This document shows positions 6,308-11,655 of a DNA stretch of 11,655 nucleotides, piece by piece; position 1 is the first letter of the stretch, and every line of letters starts with the position of its first letter. The translations under genes were made by a program, and so were the position numbers. The notes beneath the pieces were generated by a model. It saw only the letters and a list, made by a program, of their open reading frames with translations, was not told where the DNA came from and made no database searches. Source of the DNA: JBFGRM01 sp041563675 (GTDB lineage: Bacteria > Nitrospirota > Nitrospiria > Nitrospirales > Nitrospiraceae); NCBI GenBank assembly GCA_041563675.1, contig JBFGRM010000062.1, positions 1 through 11,655 on the forward strand. The letters are read 5' to 3'.

Positions 6308-6397
6308 GAATGGTTCCTCTTCCAATTACGACGCGGCTGCTCCCTGAGCCCCCTGAGTCGCTTCGGCCCTTTCGAAAATATTTCGAGATCGCCAGCG
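6308..6397 (-). promoter_or_regulatory. Gap before nuoL-like gene with an AT-rich inverted repeat
   Basis: This 90-base gap is the only sizeable break between dabA and nuoM. TCGAAA (6372-6377) and TTTCGA (6381-6386) form an inverted repeat around ATA, an AT-rich island in GC-rich DNA. Nearby, CCCTGAG occurs twice in close tandem (6342-6357). The island could be an operator or part of an internal promoter, letting nuoL, nuoM and the PII-like gene be expressed apart from the mrp genes. No convincing paired -35 and -10 boxes were found. The nuoL Shine-Dalgarno itself lies just downstream, within the TTG-extended reading frame. Confidence 0.3.
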
Positions 6398-7876
6398 CTA
6401 CAGACCGCTTGGAATCGCCACCGTGAGGATCACGGTCATCAACTGGTCGCTGAAGATGCCCAGACCCAGGATCGCGGCGGTGAGAGCGCCCATGCTGACC
6501 CGTATCGCCAGCGGCATCTGCCGGGCGCCCGGCCGGGGAACCGAGCCGCGGGTCCCGCGCTCCAGGACCATCCGCTCGATAATGCGGATGAAATAGCCCA
6601 TCGTCAACAACGTTGCGCCGAGCACCGCGCCCACCGCCGGCCAATTGCCGACCTCGATGGCCGCCAGCACGATATACCACTTTCCGAAGAACCCCCCGGT
6701 GGGTGGAATCCCGATCATGCTCATGGCCATGACGATCAGGCTCGCGTAGAGCCAGGGCGACTGGCCCCGCAGCCGGGGCAGTTGGTCCAGGTCGGAAGCG
6801 TGGAACAAGGCCATCGCGCTCCCCGCGATGAAAAACAGGGTGGCTTGCATGACCGCATCGTTGATCAAATAGAAAAGCCCTCCCGCAAAACCTCTGTCGT
6901 TGCCCAGGGTCATGCCCATGAGGATGAGTCCCACGTGGGAAATGCCCCCATAGGCGAACATCCGCTTCAGGTCTCGCTGGGTCAGCGCCAGAAAGGCCCC
7001 GATCACCGTGGCGAGGATCCCGCCGATGTTGAGCAGGAGCAACATGGGAATGTCTTCGAGGACGGCGCCGGCGCCGAGGACCCAGAAGGTGATGCGGATG
7101 ACCGCGTAGAGGGCCACCTTCGTGACCAGGGAGGCCAGCAGCGGGGTGATCGCTTCGGGGGCGTGGGCATAAGCATCGGGGAGCCAGCCGTGCATCGGCA
7201 CCAGCGCCATCTTGATCGCGAGCCCGATGAAGAGAAACGTCAAGCCGATCAGCACCGCCTTCGAATTGAACGCCCCGGGCAGGCGCAGCGCGAGATCCTG
7301 CATGTTCAGGGTCCCCGTGGCCGCGTAGAGGTAGCCGACCCCGAGCAGATAGATGGAGGCCCCGATCGTGCCCAGGATGAGGTATCGAAAGGCGGAGATG
7401 AGCGCGCGTCCCCCGGCGATTCCGACCAGCCCGTAGCTGCAGAGCGCGCCGACCTCCAGGAACACGAAGATGTTGAACAGGTCGGCGGACAGGGTGATAC
7501 CGGTGAGCGCGGAAATCAGCATCGAGATGAGGGTGTAGTAGGGCACAATGCGTCCGCCGAGGTGGCGCGGCTCGACCGAGCCGGCGAAGAGGAGCGCGAC
7601 TACTCCGATGCCGCTGAGGGCGATCATCAGCAGACCGCTGAGGCCGTCGAGGACCCAGAGAATGCCGTAGGGAGCGGGCCATCCGCTCAGCTGGTACTCG
7701 ATCGGTCCGGACGCGAGAACTTGTCGGTAGCTCCACAAGGAGACGAGGAACATCGCCCCCACCCCGCCCAGCACCAGCGGCCGGCATACATGGCGGTAGC
7801 GCAGCCCGATGATAGGGGTGGCGACGGCGATCCCGAAGGGAATGAGAAACAGCAAAAACGCGACGTTGCCCGTCAC
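6398..7876 (-). CDS. mrpD: MrpD/MnhD-type antiporter-like subunit
   Basis: A 492-residue membrane protein with about 14 helices, normal for MrpD. The GTG start at 7876 overlaps the mrpC stop as GTGA, with GGGAGGA 5-6 bases upstream. Conserved residues are TM5 E141 (FVFLEVGALCSYGL), TM7 K222 (LAIKMALVPMHGWLPDAYAHAP), TM8 K253 (LVTKVALYAVIR) and TM12 K399 (GIPPTGGFFGKWYI). In the TM10 motif normally reading HxxxK, this protein has D340 and Q344 (INDAVMQATLFF), so that charged pair is changed. MrpD is one of the two large ion-translocating subunits of Mrp Na+/H+ antiporters and is related to NuoN/NuoM. It sits at the end of the overlapped mrp block, before a 90-base gap. Confusion with NuoN or MbhH is possible, but the E-F-G-B-C-D order supports MrpD. 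Confidence 0.93.
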   Translation of the reverse strand: MTGNVAFLLFLIPFGIAVATPIIGLRYRHVCRPLVLGGVGAMFLVSLWSYRQVLASGPIEYQLSGWPAPYGILWVLDGLSGLLMIALSGIGVVALLFAGSVEPRHLGGRIVPYYTLISMLISALTGITLSADLFNIFVFLEVGALCSYGLVGIAGGRALISAFRYLILGTIGASIYLLGVGYLYAATGTLNMQDLALRLPGAFNSKAVLIGLTFLFIGLAIKMALVPMHGWLPDAYAHAPEAITPLLASLVTKVALYAVIRITFWVLGAGAVLEDIPMLLLLNIGGILATVIGAFLALTQRDLKRMFAYGGISHVGLILMGMTLGNDRGFAGGLFYLINDAVMQATLFFIAGSAMALFHASDLDQLPRLRGQSPWLYASLIVMAMSMIGIPPTGGFFGKWYIVLAAIEVGNWPAVGAVLGATLLTMGYFIRIIERMVLERGTRGSVPRPGARQMPLAIRVSMGALTAAILGLGIFSDQLMTVILTVAIPSGL

Positions 7877-8241
7877 TCCATCCTCCCGAGAATCTCATCC
7901 TCCTCGAGCGATCCGTACCGTCGGTAGATCGCCAGGGTCAGGGCCAGCGAGACGCCGAGCGTCGCGACGCCGACCACGATGGCGGTCAGGACCAGCACGT
8001 GCGGCAGGGGGTTGGCGTAGGTCGCCGGATCGACCTCCGTGGCGGCGGCGAGCAGGACGGGCACGGTGCTCCCGGATTTGGCACCCGTGGTCACGAAAAA
8101 CAGGAGCACGCTCGTCTGCACCAGGTACATCCCGATCAGTTTCTTGATCAGGTTGTGGTGGGTGACCATGATGTAGAACCCCCAAAGAAACAGCACGATG
8201 AAGGCGACGAAGTTCGGCCGGCTGATGAGGGCGTCAAGCAT
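7873..8241 (-). CDS. mrpC: MrpC/MnhC (NuoK-like) subunit
   Basis: A 122-residue protein with three hydrophobic helices (about 10-27, 31-52 and 82-107), as expected for MrpC/NuoK. ATG 8241 lies inside the end of mrpB, giving an 8-base overlap. The segment NLIKKLIGMYLVQTSVLLFF is the NuoK/MrpC second helix; the glutamate that NuoK carries in this helix is absent here (IGMYLVQ). The motif NPLPHVLVLTAIVVG matches the family's DPLPQALVLTAIVIG, with Asn for Asp. The ending is charged and soluble (YRRYGSLEEDEILGRME). In Mrp, MrpC packs beside MrpD and MrpG and forms part of the ion path. It is certainly of the MrpC/NuoK fold; assignment to Mrp rests on neighbours and the LPxxLVLTAIV motif. Confidence 0.92.
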   Translation of the reverse strand: MLDALISRPNFVAFIVLFLWGFYIMVTHHNLIKKLIGMYLVQTSVLLFFVTTGAKSGSTVPVLLAAATEVDPATYANPLPHVLVLTAIVVGVATLGVSLALTLAIYRRYGSLEEDEILGRME

Positions 8242-8683
8242 GGTGCAGCTCCTCTTCCTCCTCGGGCGAGAGGCTGTACACGATGGAAATGGAGGTCACG
8301 CCGACGTCTACGGCGACGCCGATCATGGTCCCGACGATGCCGATCGAGCGCGTGGCGGACAGATCCAGGCCGGGGAGGGGAACGGCGGCATAGTTGAGAA
8401 ACTGCCCCGCGAAGATCATGCAGAGACCGCCCACGCCGGCGAAGATGATCAGGCCCAATCCGTCGGCGTGGTAGGCGCGTTTCGCGAAAAAGCTCTCCTT
8501 CGAGTTCGCGCCGAAGACCAGCACGGTCAGGATGAGGCTCGCGCCGAAGATCACCCCGCCGACGAATCCCCCGCCGGGCCCGTATTGCCCGAAGAACAGC
8601 ACGTACACGCCATAGAGCTGGATGAGCGGCAGCAGCACCCGGCTGATGGTCTGGACGATGAGGCTGTCGTGCGGCTGGATCAT
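8234..8683 (-). CDS. mrpB: MrpB/MnhB subunit
   Basis: The start is ATG 8683, which overlaps the upstream stop as ATGA and has AAAGGA about 7 bases before it; a longer frame to 8713 would read into the preceding gene and is not needed. The product is 149 residues with four helices (about 10-33, 38-57, 73-95 and 112-134). Family hallmarks include LLPLIQLYGVYVLFFGQYGP, GGGFVGGVIFGASLIL and a C-terminal GTMIGVAVDVGVTSISI region. It ends in an acidic EEEEELHH tail. MrpB is an integral Mrp subunit next to MrpF and MrpG. Length and motif order are normal and no disruption is visible. Confidence 0.93.
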   Translation of the reverse strand: MIQPHDSLIVQTISRVLLPLIQLYGVYVLFFGQYGPGGGFVGGVIFGASLILTVLVFGANSKESFFAKRAYHADGLGLIIFAGVGGLCMIFAGQFLNYAAVPLPGLDLSATRSIGIVGTMIGVAVDVGVTSISIVYSLSPEEEEELHHA

Positions 8684-9210
8684 GCATGGTCCTTTCTGAG
8701 CAGCAAGGCGCACACGACGCCGGCGGTGAAGATCACGGCGGTTTCGATGAGCGTGTCCAACGCGCGATAGTCCATGAGGACGGCGGTGACCATGTTGGGG
8801 GTCTCGGCGTCCGCGAAGCTGCGCTCGATGTAGAGCGGCGAGATATGCGCGTTGGGCGGCGAGGCCGGATCGCCCAGCACCGGGAGGTCCGTCGCTCCGT
8901 ACAGCAGCAGGGCGCCGAGGAGCCCGAGGCCAACGACCGCCTGCCAGGGAGGCCGGGCCTCAAGGCCGGTCAGCTGCGCGGGAGTCGTGTGGAACAGGGT
9001 CAGCAGGAAGAAGACGGTCGAGAGCCCCGCTCCGACGACCGCTTCCGTGAAGGCCACATCGACTGCCCCCAGCCACGCCCAAGCCAGGGCGAGGAAGAAG
9101 CTGTACGAGCCCAGGATGAAGACCGCGCCGATCAGATCCTTGACCAGGATCGCGCTGGCCCCGGTCATGAGGAGCAGGACGAGCAGCGGGATGTTGCCCA
9201 GAAAATCCAT
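8680..9210 (-). CDS. Free-standing MrpA C-terminal module (MbhD DUF4040 plus MbhE domain)
   Basis: The start is ATG 9210, sharing a base with the mrpG stop (TGATG), giving 176 residues. The same frame is open further upstream to 9558, but that part is an arginine-rich shadow of mrpG. The first domain (about 1-80) has the MbhD/NuoJ-like signature LGAVDVAFTEAVVGAGLST; the second (about 95-176) has the MbhE signature ETPNMVTAVLMDYRALDTL followed by a final helix. In standard Mrp antiporters these domains are fused after a NuoL-like domain to make MrpA, while in MBH/MBS-type complexes they are separate. Here they stand alone, and the NuoL-like half is encoded several genes downstream. The module forms the NuoJ-like part through which ions are thought to enter. 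Confidence 0.9.
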   Translation of the reverse strand: MDFLGNIPLLVLLLMTGASAILVKDLIGAVFILGSYSFFLALAWAWLGAVDVAFTEAVVGAGLSTVFFLLTLFHTTPAQLTGLEARPPWQAVVGLGLLGALLLYGATDLPVLGDPASPPNAHISPLYIERSFADAETPNMVTAVLMDYRALDTLIETAVIFTAGVVCALLLRKDHA

Positions 9211-9506
9211 CAGGTGCCCCTCTTCCAGGGTTTCAGGCCGGTGCGTAACGCTGCGCGGAGCGTGGCGTGGGAAATGACCGGGTTCAGAAGAAGCAGCAGG
9301 ATGAGGACGACGACAGTCTTTCCGGCCGTGAGCGTCCAGCCCTGGTGGAGCGCCAGGCCGAGCAAGACCAAGGAGGCGCCGAGCGTGTCGGTCAGCGCGA
9401 GAGCGTGGGACCGTGAGAAGACGTCCGGCATGCGCACCATCCCGATGGCGGCGACCACCAGAAAGAAGAGCCCGGCCGCAATGGGGGCGACCACGATCCA
9501 GATCAC
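9210..9506 (-). CDS. mrpG: MrpG/MnhG subunit
   Basis: The product has 98 residues from GTG 9506, which overlaps the mrpF stop as GTGA and has a strong AAGGAGG seven bases upstream. Longer frames to 9824 run through mrpF and are rejected. Three helices are seen at about 3-23, 40-56 and 61-77. The family motif GMVRMPDVFSRSHALALTDTLG (residues 22-43, close to the usual RxPDxxxRxHAxxxxDTLG) and the ending LLLNPVISHA are intact. MrpG is a small structural subunit of Mrp antiporters and sits with MrpE and MrpF around the MrpA C-terminal module. The stop overlaps the next start (TGATG). Confidence 0.93.
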   Translation of the reverse strand: MIWIVVAPIAAGLFFLVVAAIGMVRMPDVFSRSHALALTDTLGASLVLLGLALHQGWTLTAGKTVVVLILLLLLNPVISHATLRAALRTGLKPWKRGT

Positions 9507-9775
9507 CGCGCGACCTCCTTGTGCTCCAGGTACTTGGCCACGGCCAGCGCGCTGACAAGGTTGAGCAGCGCGTAGCCTGTCGAGATATCGACGAACATGT
9601 CGACCCGTTCGTAGATCGTTCCGATGACGACCAAGAGCACGATCGCCTTGGTCGAGATCCCGTTCAAGCCCAGCAAGCGGTCGAATACCGTCGGGCCGCG
9701 AACGACGCGGTAGAGGTAGGCGACGATCAAGACCGTCAACACGATCAGCGTCGCGTGAAAGAGCCAGCCGGTCAT
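9503..9775 (-). CDS. mrpF: MrpF/MnhF subunit
   Basis: A 90-residue protein with three helices (about 4-24, 38-56 and 64-83), normal for MrpF. ATG 9775 overlaps the mrpE stop as ATGA and follows GAGAGG. The MrpF signature is present as RVVRGPTVFDRLLGLNGIST, with the conserved RGP, D and R residues between helices 1 and 2, and the third helix shows the DISTGYALLNLVSALAVAKY pattern. MrpF is a required small membrane subunit of Mrp antiporters. It lies in the canonical E-F-G order, which supports the call. Confidence 0.93.
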   Translation of the reverse strand: MTGWLFHATLIVLTVLIVAYLYRVVRGPTVFDRLLGLNGISTKAIVLLVVIGTIYERVDMFVDISTGYALLNLVSALAVAKYLEHKEVAR

Positions 9776-10266
9776 TCGTGATTCCTCTCCCGCAAGGCGA
9801 AGACGCGCGCCACATGATTCTCAAGCGACTGGCTGGTCAAATCCGTGGACGAGGGGCCGTCAATGGCGTGCACCACCAGCTCGCGCGGCGTGATCTCCAC
9901 CGTGACCGTCCCGGGTGTCATGGTGATGGAGTTGCCGAGCAAGGTGAGGGCGGCGTGGTCGCGAAGCCGCGTGGAGTAACGAATGAGGTGGGGGTCGATC
10001 GGAAGAGAGGGAGACAAGATGAGGCGCGTCACATGGAGCGCGCTCAGAATCACCCGCCAGGTCAGCCACGGCAGATACGCCAGGAATCGAACCCAGGGAA
10101 AGACGTGGCGCGGCGCAGCGGATCGACGCATGTCCACCAGGGCGACCGCGGCCGAGCACAGGAGGCCGAGCACCACATAGTAGAGCCCGACCTGTCCCGA
10201 AACAAAGAGCCAGATCACAAAGAAGGCCGTCGTCTTGAGAAAAAATCGGCGAGAGCCTCCCGTCAC
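9772..10266 (-). CDS. mrpE: MrpE/MnhE subunit
   Basis: The chosen start is GTG 10266, overlapping the dabA stop as GTGA with GAGAGG six bases upstream; a GTG at 10311 would add 15 residues lying inside dabA and is less likely. The product is 164 residues. Two N-terminal hydrophobic stretches (about 10-45) and an amphipathic helix (about 55-88) precede a soluble domain with the family motif NSITMTPGTVTVEI at 112-125, as in MrpE proteins that read LANSITLTPGTxT. The end EITPRELVVHAIDG and a charged helix are also typical. MrpE is a membrane subunit of Mrp antiporters with a cytoplasmic C-terminal domain. Direct overlap with dabA links the carbon-uptake and Mrp parts in one transcript. Confidence 0.92.
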   Translation of the reverse strand: MTGGSRRFFLKTTAFFVIWLFVSGQVGLYYVVLGLLCSAAVALVDMRRSAAPRHVFPWVRFLAYLPWLTWRVILSALHVTRLILSPSLPIDPHLIRYSTRLRDHAALTLLGNSITMTPGTVTVEITPRELVVHAIDGPSSTDLTSQSLENHVARVFALRERNHE

Positions 10267-11655
10267 GAGCGGCCTCTCTCCCGGACACCCATCGGGCTCA
10301 CGGGCGTCCACGTCCCTCCCGGCTCATACTGGGCGAGCGCTCCGGTGGAGGGGTCCAAGGCGACGAGATGGACCCAACGATTGTTGAAGAACCGCTGCAG
10401 GATCTCGTGCCGCGAGATGATGCCGGCCAGGCGATCCAGTCCGGCTTCGATCACGGCCAGCAGCCGCTGGGGTTCATGGTAATGTCGGAGCCCGTCGTTC
10501 ACGGTCTGCAGCGGGAGCCCTGTCTGAAGATCGCTGTGGCGTCCCAGCATCACGCCCATCCCTGCCACGACATTGTGAATCACCTTCGAGCCGCTCCCGT
10601 ATGCCCAGGGGTCAACGCCGGAGAAATAATACTGCAAGTTGATCCATTCCGCGACCACAAGTGGGGCGGTCATGATGGTCTCCAGCACCTTGCCGGTCTC
10701 ATCCGCGGCGGCATCGTAATTGTGGAGAAAGGTCCGTCCCTCCAGATTCGCCTGCAGCGTCACCGCCCGGCGAGCGATGATGAACGCCGCGTTGTTGGAG
10801 AGCCCCCATTCCGGTCGCACCTGGGCCCAGTCCGCGCTGCGCCGCCGCGCGTGGCGCGCGGCCGCCCGAAGGGGGCCCCGGCGCGGCGCCCCGGGCAGGC
10901 GGCGGCACCGCTCGCGCGCCGTCTGGAGGCCCGCGGCCTGGAGGTCCCATTGCAGCTGAAGCCAATCCGGTCGATGCGTCTCGGGCAGCTCTTCGAGGTC
11001 GAACAAGGTCACGCGGTCGGTCGTGGTGTCGTGCTGTCCCGCGAGGAATCGCGTATCGTCGGGAATGTCGATGCCGCGGGTTCGCAGCTCCCCGCGCACC
11101 TCCGCCTTGTTGGCCATGCTCGCCAGGACCCGGGCGTTGGGTCCGCCGTGGTTGCCTCCGCAGGCGCCGCAATCGAGGGCCGACGCGTAGGGATTGTTCT
11201 CGGTCGTGCTGCCGTGTCCGCAGATCAGCACCAGCCTGGCATAATTGGCGGTCAGGCTCATGAGGCGGAGCGAGGTCTCGACGACGAAGGCCTGCTCCTT
11301 GGGCGTAAAGCCTCGAGCCGACAGCCGATCGAGCTGGGCCTGGCGGCTGACCGCATTGATCCCGTATTCGACGCGGAGCTCACGCAGGAGCTCCTGCTCG
11401 TCCTCGACGGAGAGCCCCAGGAGCTCGGACGCCTTGGTCTCCCTCGTCGCGGCCGGGCGGTCCGCGACGCCGCGCGGTTGCCGCTTGACCGCGGCGAGAC
11501 GGAACTCCTCGACGACGGTGGGCGGGAGGCCCTGGTCCCGAATGACACGCGGGAATCGGCGCTGGATCACTTCGGCGATCAGGGCACGCTCGCCGACGGC
11601 CACGATGGCATCCCCCTGCTCGTGAGAGAACTTCTCCGTGGGAATCCGCGTGGGC
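10263..11655 (-). CDS. dabA: DabA (DUF2309) inorganic-carbon transporter subunit, N-terminal part beyond the window
   Basis: The frame is open to the right edge, so 463 residues (the C-terminal part of a protein usually 800-1000 long) are seen; the GTG at 11603 is internal. DabA is a beta-carbonic-anhydrase-like zinc protein that, with a NuoL-like partner, drives energy-coupled CO2/bicarbonate uptake. The second half of the zinc site is present: a histidine in LICGHGSTTENNP (codon 11214-11216) and a cysteine 15 residues later in ALDCGACGGNHGG (codon 11169-11171), the same spacing as the known His/Cys pair. The first pair (Cys-x-Asp) would be outside. Other DabA features are WAQVRPEWGLSNNAAFI, a VVAGMGVMLGRHSDLQTGLP stretch and HEPQRLLAVIEA near the end. 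An arginine-rich stretch encoded at about 10840-10925 lies in extremely GC-rich DNA. DabA is probably peripheral, on the cytoplasmic face. Confidence 0.93.
   Translation of the reverse strand, partial: PTRIPTEKFSHEQGDAIVAVGERALIAEVIQRRFPRVIRDQGLPPTVVEEFRLAAVKRQPRGVADRPAATRETKASELLGLSVEDEQELLRELRVEYGINAVSRQAQLDRLSARGFTPKEQAFVVETSLRLMSLTANYARLVLICGHGSTTENNPYASALDCGACGGNHGGPNARVLASMANKAEVRGELRTRGIDIPDDTRFLAGQHDTTTDRVTLFDLEELPETHRPDWLQLQWDLQAAGLQTARERCRRLPGAPRRGPLRAAARHARRRSADWAQVRPEWGLSNNAAFIIARRAVTLQANLEGRTFLHNYDAAADETGKVLETIMTAPLVVAEWINLQYYFSGVDPWAYGSGSKVIHNVVAGMGVMLGRHSDLQTGLPLQTVNDGLRHYHEPQRLLAVIEAGLDRLAGIISRHEILQRFFNNRWVHLVALDPSTGALAQYEPGGTWTPVSPMGVRERGRS

Noticed and set aside
5193..7898. 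A 901-codon minus-strand frame overlapping nuoL-like and mrpD
   Set aside because: Arg/Pro/Gly-rich out-of-frame reading of two well-supported genes and the gap between them; no motif or start signal.
4775..7927. A 1050-codon open frame on the plus strand opposite the NuoL-like and MrpD genes
   Set aside because: The translation is a low-complexity mix of Arg, Gln, Glu, Asp, Gly and His without any family pattern. It is the expected antisense shadow of hydrophobic genes in GC-rich DNA; the minus strand encodes clear, motif-bearing proteins.
9211..9558. N-terminal extension of the MrpA C-terminal module
   Set aside because: The extra residues are an Arg/Pro-rich shadow of mrpG; ATG 9210 overlaps the mrpG stop and begins the family-like sequence.
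10840..10925. Extreme GC and arginine-rich stretch inside dabA, considered as an insertion or frameshift
   Set aside because: The reading frame runs through with recognisable DabA sequence on both sides, and DabA proteins have a variable basic segment before the WxQVRPEWGL motif. No repeat or target-site duplication was seen.
2671..11655. A respiratory complex I (nuo) operon
   Set aside because: No NuoA-K hydrophilic or quinone-module genes are seen; the NuoL/NuoM genes adjoin mrp and dabA genes instead.

Overview
The window is GC-rich bacterial DNA from a probably autotrophic or chemolithotrophic organism. Many starts are GTG and most genes are tightly overlapped. The lineage cannot be fixed from sequence alone; groups such as Nitrospirota, NC10 or Rokubacteria are guesses from GC and gene content.

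Left part, plus strand (1-1880): the 3' end of a probable FAD-dependent thymidylate synthase (ThyX-like), a 75-base imperfect inverted repeat, then a two-gene unit made of a DUF2231 four-helix membrane protein and a seven-repeat TPR protein, coupled by a TAATG overlap. This unit converges on the large minus-strand operon at about 1881-1940.

Right part, minus strand (11655 down to 1941): an eleven-gene operon read from the right edge. Its order is dabA (C-terminal part, cut by the window edge), mrpE, mrpF, mrpG, a free-standing MrpA C-terminal module (MbhD/MbhE type), mrpB, mrpC, mrpD, a NuoL-type subunit, a NuoM-type subunit, a PII-like protein and a small protein of unknown function. From dabA to mrpD every junction is an overlap of 1-8 bases. 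A 90-base gap precedes nuoL, and an 80-base gap with a hairpin precedes the PII-like gene.

How it may work: DabA is the zinc, carbonic-anhydrase-like subunit of DAB/Mps inorganic-carbon uptake systems, and PII-like proteins (CPII) are known beside DabA and NuoL-like genes. Here the usual single DabB partner is replaced by nearly a whole Mrp cation/proton antiporter plus complex-I-type NuoL and NuoM subunits. The inferred product is a large membrane complex coupling CO2/bicarbonate capture to proton or sodium flow. The strongest anomalies are in the NuoL-like protein. Its lateral-helix region holds three tandem 27-residue repeats, and the usual TM12 lysine is replaced by proline. No RNA gene, CRISPR array, transposon or tRNA was seen.
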